DNA from: Apostichopus japonicus | Lineage: Eukaryota > Echinodermata > Holothuroidea > Aspidochirotida > Stichopodidae | Assembly: GCF_037975245.1 (NCBI RefSeq) | Contig: NC_092576.1 | Span: 28,635,111 to 28,699,110, forward strand | Length of the DNA stretch: 64,000 nucleotides | Direction of reading: 5' to 3' | Notes under the pieces: model-generated | Database searches by the model: none | What the model was told of the DNA's origin: nothing | The model's input: only the letters and a program-made list of their open reading frames with translations | Translations under genes and position numbers: made by a program | In this document: in pieces, positions 36,501-48,700 of the stretch | How the letters are laid out: each line of letters begins with the position of its first letter | Numbering within the stretch: position 1 is the first letter of the stretch

Positions 36501-39500
36501 TGTGAAATGTAGCTTCCCGTTTTAAAACAAACTTCATAAGTACATGTACTGTAGTATGCAGTATTTTTCCAGCAAACAAATTTACAAACTGTATCAAGCT
36601 TGTCAACAATTATATTGTAGTTATTTTATTAAAGAATGTAGATTACACCACTTCAAGTCATATTTAATCTCACAAATGGGTCTTAATTTCACCTTCTTTA
36701 TAATATGCATATACCTAACCTAAGATTTGCTCCTTGTTTCATACTTATACTTCTTATTAATTATTTTCTTTTGTGTAATGAAAAAATCCGGATAAAATCC
36801 GGCTGGATTTCATGTACTATCCGGCAAATTCCGGTTCCGGCCGGATCCAAAAATTTGGATCCGGTGCATCCCTAATATATGAAGCAATTTGCCACTTTGC
36901 ATATGAAGCAATTTGACCACTTTGCATATGACGCAATTTGCCCACTTTGCATAAATATGAAGCAATTTGCCCACTTCTTCACAGCATTTTGTGAAGCAAC
37001 AACAGTGGATAAATTATGGATATTGGATATGCATACTGTACATGTGTGTCATTGTGTGATATGTACTGTCGTACACACTTTGACCTAGAGGAAACTTTTG
37101 GGTATCACAAGCGGTTGTATAATTCCGCCTACAGTGTATGGTACAGTAGGCTACAGTGTGTCGGATGTGTCCTCACCAAGCATATACAGTAGAGACAAAC
37201 ACATATATACATGTACATTATATGTTGACTTCTGGCACTGGATCATTCAAAGTGTTCTGAAGTTTAAATGACTTCAATTGTTGAATTTGTGATACCAGGT
37301 TATAATGTATCAGGCATCGCATACCTGTAGTAGCAATCAACAGATTCGAATATGGTATGGAGAAAGTTGCTACTCAAAGCAATCAGTAGGTTTTGGACAC
37401 TGAACTTGCTAAAGCATACTCTCTTCAGCGTTTTATGAGGAAACTGCTTATACGAAACGCTATCTTGTATGTACACTTAAAATATTTGTGTACATACTAA
37501 AAGTGGGTACAGTAAGTGGTCATAAATCATAGCAGAAGTAATTAATACACAAGTTTGAACCAATCTTGAAATACTATATAATATCTCAGACTAGCATTAA
37601 TTTTTCAAGTAGAAATTAATTTGTGGGGGTTTTGACTTGAACCAATTGATTTTTTGTCATTTGGAATCATTGTTTTGTAGTACTACTACTTAATTTTAAC
37701 TGACCCCTACCGCTTTCCTTGTTTGGTTTATTTCTTGATATACAGTAATTGGCTTAATCTTTCATAGAAATGTGCAGGTTACAGCCAAAAAATTTCTACT
37801 TGTAGCATATTGAAATCATTTCACTTATATAATTAATGATAACAAATTTAATTTGTAATGCTTTGTTATTCACCAAAGGTTGTATTTCCTTAGAGAGTGA
37901 CAATGTTCACGACTTCTCGTTCTCCTTCACAAAATTATCTGAGAGTTTGCCCGCTCTATCTAAATCGGGGCAAATTTTTAATGGTAGGTCTGAGACGACC
38001 AATTTTCCTCTCGGACAACCGAAATCAGCTGTGTAGGATGTCCTACAGACAGATGACCAGTTGTTTGCCCCAACTGTCAAAATTGCATTGTGACTCAATA
38101 ATCCCAAGTTGGTCAGATAAAGATCACTAATCCACCCCCCAAAGCTGTTATTTGCATTCAACAAACCTACACATCCCAATCTGATTTAGTACCTGTAAGA
38201 AATCTTGTAACTTCTAATGTCAATGAATTTGGATTACAGAGAATTATTAGTGTGTACTACCTATTTAGCCTGAATGAGTTTTTGATTTGTTTACAATCTG
38301 AAATGAGTTTAAAATCTCCATTGAGGTAGCCAGCCTTTTGTTGCCATTTGTCATTTGATGATTGACTTGATAATCAAACCTGTGCACAGTAACTGGATAT
38401 AGAGAATTACTCATGACCACACCCCATTGACTAAGACCATGATCCTCCACCCTTAGTTTACACCCTAAAACTGATCGATGCCTCTCATATCCGAATCCTT
38501 CATCAATACAAGTTTGTCAATTTTCATCTTTCCCTCCCACCCTAATGAGCAAGGCCTTAGTCAGTTAAGCCACACCCTTCTTTCTTTTTTTCTTCCTCCC
38601 ATACAAATCTTCAATTGCCATTGACCCCATTCATGAATTGAAAACAGCTTATTTCCTGCTACCCTGGACATTGTTAGACTTTTGTCACACTTGAGATAAC
38701 AATACTTGTAGCCCTTTTTAGACTGTGCATGAGTGAGTGTGTGTGGGGGGCTATTGTTGACTTATTTCTCTCTGTGTAGACATTCCTGTTCTGTTGTAAC
38801 AATGACTCATTCTCCACTATCAGTCATCTTGTACTTTGGCAACAGGAGGAATAACATTTTAAAGACTGCTTACTCCTAAATATGTGACTTTTAAATCCCC
38901 TTAATAAGGTCAAATATATCATTATGGACATGCTTTAAGCAAAATTCAATTGTGTTTTGATTATCCAGTTTAATGTGAGTCCATTGTGCTGATTTAAAAA
39001 GACAACAGGTTATTGGCTATTGATGCTTAAAACAAATACATCCCCCTGCCAATAGTGTAAGCGTCCAACTATACCTTGGCCTCTTTCAAACAGCACTTCA
39101 TTTGTATACAGGTGTTGTTTGTCATTAGTACAACTTCCAAGTCTGTCATGCATTATGCATTTACTATAGTTGGTATTATTTACACACTGTGGAGTTAGTT
39201 AGGTAGGGTCATCCAGGGGTTATTACAGTAATTGAGTGTTCATGGTACAAGTGTATGTACTGCAGTACATGTAGCTATGTAATGTACACTGTGTCTATAC
39301 ATGATACACATACTGTACATACCTTTTGAAGGTCTTTTTGGAAGCCTCTTTTAACAAGTGGAGTTGTTGGCTATGATATTGTGTAGGCCTATACGTACAG
39401 GTTATACCAGCATTAGTTGTTATAGGGCTTTACACAGTAAAATAAACATGATGCTGTAATGTAGATGGTTGCAGCTACTTAAGAATGCATGTTTAGTTAA

Positions 39501-42500
39501 TTCTTTTTTTAGCTTTTGGTCTGCACACACATGTAGTACTTATACAGATAGTAATTGTGAAAGGAATTTCTTTTAAGTTTTGTTTTCTTTACCAAAATTT
39601 AATTGTAAGACTAAATAGCTAAAGTACCCGCAGATCATTTGAATCCAAAAGTTGAGAGTGGCCAGTATGTAACGTACAGTAGCACAGTAACCCTAAGAGA
39701 GAGAGAGCGAGAGATTGTGGACTATAGGGCATCGGGTCCCATAATGCTGTACAATATCTGTAAGTTGCTAATTGTACAAATGCAAAGATGTAATGTATGT
39801 AAACTGTAGCAGTATTGTACACAGGGAAAGTAGACCTTTAAAACTCTGAGGCAAATTTTCAGAAACTTTCAAAACTGCTTTGCTAAATTTGAACACTAAA
39901 TAATTCCCTGGACTATGTGCATGGGTCTTTTTCTTTCTTTTTTAACTTTATTTTGTCTTGTTTTTTTCCAAATATAGTAAATTATTACTATTATTGAATA
40001 AATGTGTAATACTTGTACTACCCATGGGCTGTTATAACAAACATGTTACCATATATACTGTATGTGCTATATTAGTTGTCCTCTCCAGTTTCCACCTAAT
40101 TTGCCCTCTTTTCAAGCAAATAAACAAATGACCTACTGTAAATATGTACTGTAAGAAAAAAGCTTAGGGTAACCAAATTACAGTGGGAAACCCAGTTGAA
40201 AAGGATAGCCCTGGGGAAAGAAAAAGAGGGCACAAGCTTGGTTTAACATGTAATTTACATACAGTACTGTCAGTTATTGGACAGCGTCCTGATTTGACTT
40301 TAAGGAAATCATTAGTTACTGTTTCCCTGCCTCAACATCTGTAGTGCAGGTGCAGCGATGACCTTAGAGTTGAAATCCACTTTGACTAAGTACTTTCCAT
40401 TTTTCTGTGGCAGTGAAGCTACACATTATTCACTTTTAATTTTGATGGGAAAGTCTTTTATGCTAGTTTTGATGTCTGTATAGATGTACTGTAGGTATTA
40501 CAATAATGTTGGCCTACTTTAAACGAAATACCCTGTATACAGTAAAATGCTCATCTGTGATCAAGTCAATGTTAGGAATGTGCATCAAGAGATAGGGATT
40601 TTTTTTTTACTCATAAAATCAGGGTGAATTTTTCAAGGATTTTTCTGGTTGTGCCTAGGACAAGCAGGTCTTGCTCTTTGGTTCTCAGAATGTCAGCAAA
40701 TATCAGGCATGAGACTCTTCCGCGGAAACGCGGATTTCAGATTTTTTTTTTTTTTCATTTTCGCGTTTTTTCTCGTAATTCGCGTTTTTTATTATTTTTT
40801 ATTATTATTATTATTATTTTTTTTTTTTTTGCCGAAAAATGCTGGACTGTGAAGGGAAGGAACACCGAATTTGACCAGTGGTGGAATCAAGTAGCACAAA
40901 GCAAGCAAAAAAGCCTTTTTTTGTTTCAAAAAAGCTAATGGATAAATTATACAAGCAGAAATTCCACAATTTTTTGGCGAGTTACGTGATGTGATAGATT
41001 CCATCTAGAGTCCACCATTTTGCATTTAAGCCCTCCTTACCTGACAAAAAAATTCTAAAGGGGAGGGGGACACCCCCTCCCCTTAAACCCCTCCCCCAGG
41101 ACGGCGATCAATAAATTTCAGAATTTTTTTCCCTGGCTCAGTCTCATCCCTGAAATATGGTTGTCGGAAAAACTAGGAGAAGAAGAATTAGTCCTGAAGA
41201 TACCTCTTTCAGTTTTTAACCCCACAGTTGATCCATATTACGGGTTCTTAACTTTATGAGAAATAAATCACTGATGAATTACTCATATATGAGCTAGTGT
41301 GGTCTCTTTACTGTAGACACTGTACTTGACCATGTAATGATTTAAAGACAACATGTTTCTTCAGATTTACCCTCCTCTGTTGTTAACAAGAGACCGGCTT
41401 ATAATAATGTAACAATTACCATCTTCCTCTTCTCTCTTTCCAGAATTCTGTCAGGCACAACCTCTCCTTGAATAAGTGCTTCGCCAAGGTAGAAACTCCA
41501 GTCTCTAACGCCAAGACAGGGAAGAAGGGTTGCCTGTGGGCGATGAACCCGGAGAAAGCTGCCAAGATGGAGGAGGAGGTCCACAAGTCAACCAAGAGGG
41601 ATCCTAATGGTATCAAGATGAGCATGGCCAAACCAGGTAGGCACTTAAGTGGCTTTTAAAGGACACATATATAGTACACGTACAGAACCCCCCACTTCCC
41701 CCCTCCCCACCTCCCTACCCGTCCTATCACATACCAGATTGAAACTTAAATAAGCATACTGTATTCTGAAAATTTCAGTTGCAATGCTCCAAAAAACTTG
41801 GCCGAATTATCACTCTTTGAAAAAAAAATTGTTGCCACTGTGGCATTTTGGCATTTGCTTGTTTTTTAAGGTCTGGTTTCTCAGCAATTCAACATACTAC
41901 TACCTTCCTATTCCAAAAGTCCATAGATTATATCCCATAAATTGGGAAAATTAACTATATAGGCTATAAAAGTATTGTCTTGTGGAGTTAGGTCACTTTA
42001 AAAGTGCCAAAATATTCAATTTTGGTATTTTTTGCCATAAAATGTGCCATTTTTAGTGATAAATTGCACCTATGGCTTTGACAGGATACTTGATTCTTTC
42101 AGAGGTGATAATGTATAGTCCAAACAATACAAAATAATGGTTTATGCTTTCTAATATAATTTGTAAGTTGTGCAGCTCTAAAGTTGCTATTTCATGCGGC
42201 CTGCGATTCAGCATGAGGTAGGTTTTTTGTATTTATTCGGGTCATTCCGTGTCAAATCACGGATGGCTGTGGTTCGCCCTCTTTCCATAAGGAGGTACAA
42301 ATTGGCAATGTAATTTAAATTTTATAGATACTTCAGGGAAATAAAACATTGTTCTATGGAGCTTGTGGGAGGGTGGGGGGGGGAGGGGTCTGGAAAGTGA
42401 AGTTAACATGATGCACTGTGCAAAAGTCTGTAATAGATATTAGAAATCATCTCAAACACCTGTACAGTTACAGTAGATGCAGCGGGGGTCTTGAGGCCTC

Positions 42501-44046
42501 TTCCTCTTGAAGACTCTCCTCACTTGAAAACATCTGAACACATATGTTGATTTGCAGGAAGGCCACCAACTTTGGGTAAAAAAGTGCCGAATTATGTCAA
42601 TTACCAAGCCTCCCAACCGAAGTAGTTCTACTACTGTTCCGTACTGCAAACGTTTCTCTCATTTCCTTCTTTTCCTTTTCTCTCCGCCATCAGAGGATTT
42701 TCACAAGATAGAGGCTCTCTCACGGCTCACCCATCCAAAGAACTTGAAGAACTCTGCCAAGACGAACCAAAGACAAAGCAGCTCCACACATAAGCGGGTC
42801 CATCACACTCCGGCCACCATGGTGACCAGCAGCAACAACTCCATCAAGGTGAAACCACCGGCCGTCACCATGACGGCAAGGCAGACGCCGGTGCCCGTGT
42901 CGTTGAGGAAAGTCGATCTGGGTTCGTCGCTGGGTACCGATCTGTTCCACCAAGAGTTAAATCTCTTAGATCCCCACCTGTTACCCCTGGATGGGGATCT
43001 GGGTTTACAGGTACAGTGCAAAATAACAGAACTAAGTAGTTAAAAGTTACAGCCTGTTTTAGTATTGTGAGCCGAAGATTAAGTTTAAGACCGCATACTG
43101 TAAAGTCTCAAGACAATTTAAAGGAAGAAAAAGCAAACTAACAGTTCAGCTTTTGTTACATTTTAATAAGATGTTAAGTGTTGAGCTCAATTGGCATAGT
43201 CCAGGTCGTGTCTCTGTGAATGTCAATGTGAATCTTAATCAGTCTATGGAATCTTGACTCGCCCCTCCAACTTAGCAAGAACTTCCTGTTGTATGCACTA
43301 GCCACTTTGCTAAGAACTGCCAACCGGGTGCTTGAAAATGTCCAGGTGATTCCAAAAATGCCAAGAGACAGTGAAACATTGTGGAATGTTTGAACAATAC
43401 TTTATTGTTTTCTTATTGGCGTTGTCCAGGTTGTGTCTTTTCTATGTATGTGAATCTAAATCAGTCTATGGAATCTTGAGTTTCTCCTCCAACTTAGCAA
43501 GAACTTTCTGTTGTATGCACCTTGTGGCAACCTTTGATTTTTTGTTCTTTTGCTCTTAGAGGCAGGCGTCAAGGTTTATTATATATAGCCTGGTCATAGT
43601 CCAAGTAAAAGAAGACATAATACTTCCCTACACAACTGCAGAGACTTACTAATGTTTGTGTACGGATTCTTTCTCTTCGTTTCAAAGTCCAGATAATCGA
43701 TCAATTACAAATCGGCCCAGAAGTTACATTACGTACGTACACAGAATTTGTAAACACCTACAGTAGGCCTCTTCATTGACCTTTCTTTTTCACCTCTTTC
43801 CGTTTCATGCAGGACCACTCAGCTGACAATCTGACCTATGACATGGTGGAGATATTACCCTTCGACCCCCTCTGTACCAGCGCCAGTCAGATCACCAACT
43901 ACACATCCAGCATGCTGGATACCTCGCCGCTCAAGGACAGCTCACAGACTGTGAACAGCAGGTTACTGGGGCTGGACACGAGTCCAATCACCACTCTAGC
44001 CAATGCACATTATGGCCTTGAACAATCCAAGCAGCTCTTCATATGA
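32645..44046 (+). CDS. foxN1/4: FoxN1/4 forkhead transcription factor, five coding exons (555 aa)
   Basis: Exons 32645-33525, 34222-34264, 41444-41636, 42694-43010 and 43813-44046 join at GT/AG sites in one frame (1,668 nt with stop). The forkhead domain spans about residues 262-358: it begins [18 protein letters not shown] and contains [14 protein letters not shown], the recognition helix [13 protein letters not shown] (309-321) and CLWAMNP (Trp340). This sequence type is diagnostic of the FoxN1/FoxN4 group, nuclear DNA-binding regulators. Vertebrates have two paralogues (thymic epithelium; retina and neural progenitors), whereas invertebrates usually have one. The N-terminal 260 residues are acidic then Gln/Asn-rich. 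The C-terminus has an acidic-hydrophobic patch [12 protein letters not shown] (about 487-498), placed like the FoxN activation region. An upstream in-frame ATG at 32618 would add nine residues. Confidence 0.93.
34222..34264 (+). CDS. foxN1/4: FoxN1/4 coding exon 2 (43 bp)
   Basis: A very short exon after acceptor TATTTTCAG and before donor GTAAGT. It encodes [14 protein letters not shown] of the forkhead domain and ends on a codon boundary. Confidence 0.93.
34851..35350 (+). repeat. Degenerate tandem repeat in FoxN1/4 intron 2
   Basis: Three diverged units share ATTCACAAAAT, CAACACAAAA, TTCCC(C)TGAAACTGCCA-type blocks, TTTTGTACAT, GTTTACAT and GACTTCAAAACT. Spacing varies between about 120 and 240 bp. 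Confidence 0.55.
36181..36874 (+). mobile_element. hAT-like non-autonomous transposon (694 bp)
   Basis: Ends TAGGGATGCACC and GGTGCATCCCTA are inverted repeats. They are flanked by a perfect 8-bp duplication ATATATGA (36173-36180 and 36875-36882). CCGGCCGGAT-type subterminal repeats occur at both ends, including a threefold CTTTTTCAAAATC(T/C)GGCC repeat near 36250-36310. No transposase frame was found. It lies in FoxN1/4 intron 2. Confidence 0.93.
36883..36980 (+). repeat. Short tandem array, 24-29-bp unit
   Basis: GAAGCAATTTGCCCACTTTGC-like units, the first base of GCAATTT at 36884, 36908, 36933 and 36962. A related unit occurs left of the hAT element (about 36150-36180), so the element inserted into the array. 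Confidence 0.85.
40704..41152 (+). mobile_element. hAT-like MITE in FoxN1/4 intron 2 (about 449 bp)
   Basis: The left end CAGGCATGAGACTC and right end AGTCTCATCCCTG form inverted repeats. AAATAT immediately flanks both sides (6 bp, possibly a decayed 8-bp duplication). It contains T-runs, GCGTTTT-type sequence and the 12-bp hairpin module at 41058-41084 that it shares with the MITEs near 29 and 30 kb. Confidence 0.75.
41444..41636 (+). CDS. foxN1/4: FoxN1/4 coding exon 3
   Basis: Acceptor TTTCCAG, then [13 protein letters not shown] to the end of the forkhead domain and MSMAKP. The donor GTAGGC leaves one base (G), which completes GAG with exon 4. Confidence 0.92.
41637..42693 (+). other. 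FoxN1/4 intron 3
   Basis: No mobile element recognised. It contains a cryptic acceptor-like TTTGCAG at 42550-42556 that would lead to an early stop, and a good polypyrimidine tract before the real acceptor at 42693. Confidence 0.75.
42694..43010 (+). CDS. foxN1/4: FoxN1/4 coding exon 4
   Basis: Acceptor CCATCAG. With the carried G it reads [12 protein letters not shown], following MAKP as in FoxN proteins, then Ser/Thr/basic linker and [20 protein letters not shown]. It ends in frame at ACAG followed by GTACAG. Confidence 0.88.
43011..43812 (+). other. FoxN1/4 intron 4 with an internal duplication
   Basis: A block with CAGTCTATGGAATCTTGA and CAACTTAGCAAGAACTT appears twice (about 43190-43300 and 43415-43520). 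The segment between (43301-43430) has a further copy at 45599-45720 outside the coding region. Confidence 0.75.
43813..44046 (+). CDS. foxN1/4: FoxN1/4 coding exon 5 (terminal)
   Basis: Acceptor TTCATGCAG. Encodes the acidic C-terminal region with [12 protein letters not shown] and ends LEQSKQLFI then TGA at 44044-44046. Confidence 0.9.
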   Translation, partial: DHSADNLTYDMVEILPFDPLCTSASQITNYTSSMLDTSPLKDSSQTVNSRLLGLDTSPITTLANAHYGLEQSKQLFI

Positions 44047-44694
44047 TGACAGATCTAATACCACTCATACACAAAAATATCCACCGGCCGTTTTGGGTCC
44101 TTTCGACAAAGAGTGTATGGTTTTTTCCTATGGAAAAGCGAAAACGGAAGTAAATTTTTTTTCTTTTTTTAATTACCAAAAGCAATATCTGTGGAAAATG
44201 AGGTGGTAGCTGGTGATAATAATTACCGACATTCCAGTACGTAAGTTCAGGAGCCAGTTGAGATCCTTCAATATGTGGGAGGGGGGCGTGGAGAGGATGG
44301 GAGGGGGCGTGGAGAGGATGGGAGGGTGCGAGGGATTCACCATGTTGCTTTGGATTAATCTTTTCCTCCCTCAGCAAGCTTTGACTAGGAATACCTTCAT
44401 ACAGTATGTTAGCACATAAAGTCTTGCAGCTATTAACCATAAACTGTCTTGTGCAATTCTTCTATAACCTCATTTAGACAAAAGAATAGTAGTATGCTAG
44501 ATAAAAGGGATACCTCCTTTAAAGTGTCAAAGGAGTATACAGCAACAGCACAAAGGATCGAGTTTAACAATGTCATCACAGTAAATTTGTCGGTGTTGAT
44601 GCTTGTGCGGCAGTTGCCAATTTCTGGTCTGAGAATATGAACTGTAGTGGTCTTCGCTTGTTTTGCTTGTTTCAAAACAGTTGCTGGTACTGTT

Positions 44695-44890
44695 TGACTG
44701 CACTGTTACTGTATACAGTAATAAGTTACTGTGTACAGTTACTGTAAACAATAGTAACAGTACTTAATAAGTTACTGTGTACAATTACTGTATGCAGTAT
44801 ACTGTATAAAATAGTACCAGTACTGTGTTCAATAACTATGCAGAATACTGTATACAATAGTAACAGTACTTAGTTACTGTACACAGTATA
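44695..44890. repeat. Self-complementary tandem repeat rich in TTACTGTAYACAGTA
   Basis: Several units of the form AGTTACTGTGTACAGTTACT, spaced about 60-65 bp, followed by a short TA run. The motif is near-palindromic and could fold in RNA. Confidence 0.75.
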
Positions 44891-45598
44891 TATATATATA
44901 TATATATTAAAGGGATTAATTGTTGGTATATAGCTGCTGGTCGCACCAGTTTGCATCATAGCCTCTTAACCAGTCATAGATAAAAACAGACAAGATTGTA
45001 CTTCATTTGAGCTTGAGAAAGTACTTTATACATTAAACATCTCAACAGACAACTTATCGTAGGTCGATCCGTACACTGCCAGCAGAAACATCTTCTAAAG
45101 ATGAACATCAATGATGTGGATTTAGGATTTGCTTTTTACCGCTTTCATCATTAATCTGGGCCATTTTTGTCACAAAATGGTCAAAATTTTATGGTAGTCA
45201 TCATTGATGTGAAACGTGATGACATTACTTGTATATTATTCACACCTGTCCATCAGTCTATGAATGCTGCTTGTGAGATTCTATGGACGTGAGAAATTTT
45301 GTGGATATTTCCACAATTTCTGTGTGTCATTTTTCAATAGTTACTGGTTTTTACACAGACGTTTTAACGACTGGTCAACTACTTGATAAAGTTTTACAAT
45401 CGCAGTCACTGGGATTATTAGATGAATCCTCGTGACTAAGAAACGGCATTTGTTAGAAATGCCCGCCGGTACTTTATCCCTCAATCAAAATAATCTACAG
45501 ACGATCAAACACCTCAGAAATATCGAAGCTATAACCTTATTTCTGTACGGTACTGTAAACATACTGTACTGCTGCAGGCCTAGAAAGTTTCAAAATCC

Positions 45599-45720
45599 AG
45601 CCACTTTGCTAAGAACTGCCAAACCAGGTGCTTAAAAATGTCCCAGGTGATTCCAAAATGCCCAACGGACAATCAAACAATGTGGGATGTTTGAACAATA
45701 GTTTATTGTTCTTATTGCTC
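45599..45720 (+). repeat. Copy of a FoxN1/4 intron 4 segment
   Basis: Matches 43301-43430 through AGCCACTTTGCTAAGAACTG, GGTGATTCCAAAA and GTTTGAACAATA(C/G)TTTATTG with few differences. Same orientation. Confidence 0.8.
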
Positions 45721-48700
45721 AATATTGTATCTTATTATTATATGAGTGACCTACTGGAAGACTATTTAATCAATCAGGAATTTCATATTTCGTCTTTTGC
45801 TCACAACAGATCTCGGTCATAAATTTATCGTTCAGAGTTGGTGTAGCGGGTATTAAAGGCTCAGAAATGTCTCTTAAAAAATTCTATGGTTCCCTGTGTA
45901 CAAAAGCTGCTATTCATCTCTGCAATTTGATACGAAAAATTTTGTCAATTTTTGCAAAGCATTTCTCTGTGCGATGAAGGTATAAAATAGTCCATATTTA
46001 ATTTTCTACTCTCTCTCTTTCTCCCTCTCTTGTCTTTTCTAATGTGAGAGCCAATATCATTTAAATCCACAATGTTGCATAATTAATTACATCCATGCCC
46101 CACTATGCACATGATATTCAGTACTTCAGTGTTTGTGCTGGTGCTAATACTTGCCATGGTTCAGGTGTATATTTGTTACAGTACTAGCATTGTTGTTCCA
46201 TTTGTTTTTTTCGTCATCATAATTAGAAAAAGATAAACTCTCTCTTTATTAACTTTTCTTCTACTTAGTACCATACTCTGCAATTGGTCTGTCCACTCAA
46301 CGGAAACGCTGCATTTTGTCACTTTAAATAGAAAAAAAAATTATCAACAGAAAACTAACCAGGAAAGTAATGTAAGGGGTCAGAGAAATGTCTTTTTCTC
46401 CTTTTTCAAAGCTGCATTTTATAATATTGAATATAGCAATGATTAAATCTTATCATATTCCTCACGTTAGTCGGGTAACTGCAGCTGTTAAACTAATTGG
46501 TACAGTTAAATAACCGCTTGTCAAAAGGAGAGTAACTTTGGGATTGAAACCCCACCAACATTTGACATATTGCGATGATTTTTTTTATGTTTTCAAACTT
46601 TTCATTTAGACCCTTAAAAACCTTCCACATATTTTAGCTTGCAAACTGTCATTCAACATTGTTTTTTATAATCGCTCATACAGCTGGTATTGTATCCTAT
46701 AAAAACCAATAAATTGTTTTACCTTGATAGAAATCATTACACAAAAATCATGCATCACCATTTTTAACTTCATCAAATTTTCTGACTTTTAATGAATCCA
46801 CGACAGCCAAACTAAATGTAACAAAATAATAAAAAAATTATTAGAGGGTATAAAACAAGTTTAATGTTCTTTTAGAAAGCTGTGGAATTTCCCCTCTGTA
46901 AAGGTGGTGGTGTTGTGTCTTGATATCTTCTCTGTTCAAACTTTTAATGAGCAGAAAGAGATTAACCTCTATATGTCTATATGTAAATTCCTCTAATCCT
47001 TTTGTTACAAAAAACATTGGAAATATTATACTTATTATTGTACTCCCTGAATTTCAAGGAAGAAAAAAAAATGTCTGTAAATTTTGTACTTTTGAAATAT
47101 TTTTGCTATGTGAAATAATTTGTCGATATTATTATAGCCAGTGATATTGACAGACGATAAAAAGGACCAAATTGTTCGATACTTGTTTGGAAGAGAACAG
47201 AACTTTTCAGCTCCAGTTAATATATAGAGCGCCATATATCAGAATGTACAGTGGGCATGTCACATTGGATTAGTTATGTTGGAAAGATGCGATTTGGAAG
47301 TGATAGCTTTTGCTAACCTTGAAAGTATGATAGGGAGGTGGGAAATCTGGTATGTTTAATGGACGAGGTGGGGGGGGGGAGGGGGTGGGTGAGAAGTGAT
47401 GTTGAACATCACAGGACTTGTTTTCTTTATTTTAATGTCAAATTTAACCAATGTTATGAAATAAATAAGTCATTTGTATTCAGCAAAAAAGTCAAAAACC
47501 AGGCGAGTTTGTAAACTACTTAAAAAAGTAAGCTCAAAGAGATTGAATAATTTAATTTATCATGTTGCAATTTATAAACAGATTTGAAAACCTTGCTTAA
47601 AATTAAGATCAGTAAATTATGGATTCTGTCTTTTTTACAAAAAATCTTGTTTTATTTCACAAAAATAGTGTTATTTTCAGTAAAAAAATTGGTTTATTTC
47701 ACCATTTGTTATGTCACCTTTAAGGATGTGTTTTATATTTATTTATAATGGTTTTTCGTTTTGTTTTTTTTGGATACTGATGTTGCTTGAACAGGTCACA
47801 TTAATGCGAATAATGAAAATTCCATTCAGCTTTTTTTTTAAAACCCATCTCAAAATACTTTGAAAATACAACTGCATCACAGAGGGAATGTTTCAAGAGA
47901 TTTTTTGCATGCCCTCAGGTTCCACGCTCCCTAATTTTCCACCCCCCCACCCCTTCTTCTTCCAACCCCTCTACACACAGAACCAGGACATTTTACAGTA
48001 TATGTTTGTAGAGGTAGTGGAGATATTTCTTTGCCAGAATAGAGGCTTTGATGTTACAGGCAAAACGCAACATAGTGCTTAGTCTGTGATACGGTCGAGT
48101 GAATTTGTCAAGATTTTTGTTTTTTTTCTACTGCACCAGCAAAGCTGCAATAAATGCTGCAAGGCTGTTGTTATCCAACAGCAGTGGTTAAGATCCTGCG
48201 GTTGCGAAGCTACGCTCCCAAATAGGAATAAACATTGGGTCCCCATTTACCGCAGTGTCTTGTTAGCAGCTTAACACTATTCATGCGGTCAATGGCCGTA
48301 GAAAATATTAAATCGTCTTCTGCTCTTTGGAAAATCTCCTCCACCCTTATTTTTTTTTTTTTTTTTTTTTGTCAATCACTGAAAAATGAGTTATTATTTT
48401 CATTATCATGTACAAAGAAATAAGGTACAACTTTTATATTCAATGATATCTATTTTTCCTTTACAAATATTTCAGTTTTTTAATTTACTCCAGAAGTTTG
48501 GGTACTGTGTTAACTTGACATTTACCTGTGTCAGAGGTCAGATTTGTCTTATGTGAATATTTCAGGTAAAAGATCAAATTTCTGAGATTATTTAATCACC
48601 ATTGTAGCAGATAAACACCCCCTGCCCCCACCCCCAAAATAATATCCCAATTAAAAGTAGAATAATATCATATGATGGTTTAGATAATCTAGTGTATATG

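Larger units (their letters stand above)
34265..41443 (+). other. FoxN1/4 intron 2 (7.2 kb)
   Basis: Interrupts the forkhead domain between DGWK and NSVRHN. It holds a degenerate tandem repeat (34851-35350), two hAT-like elements (36181-36874 and 40704-41152) and a 25-bp tandem array. The rest has no recognised content. Confidence 0.85.

Noticed and set aside
42557-42630. Alternative FoxN1/4 exon after TTTGCAG
   Set aside because: In the required phase it reads [16 protein letters not shown] and meets a stop within about 25 codons. The acceptor at 42693 gives the expected EDFHKIEAL continuation.
42552-42693. Upstream part of the 163-codon frame as coding sequence
   Set aside because: It is intron 3. 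Only the part from 42694 is exon, as shown by the acceptor and by frame continuity with exon 3.
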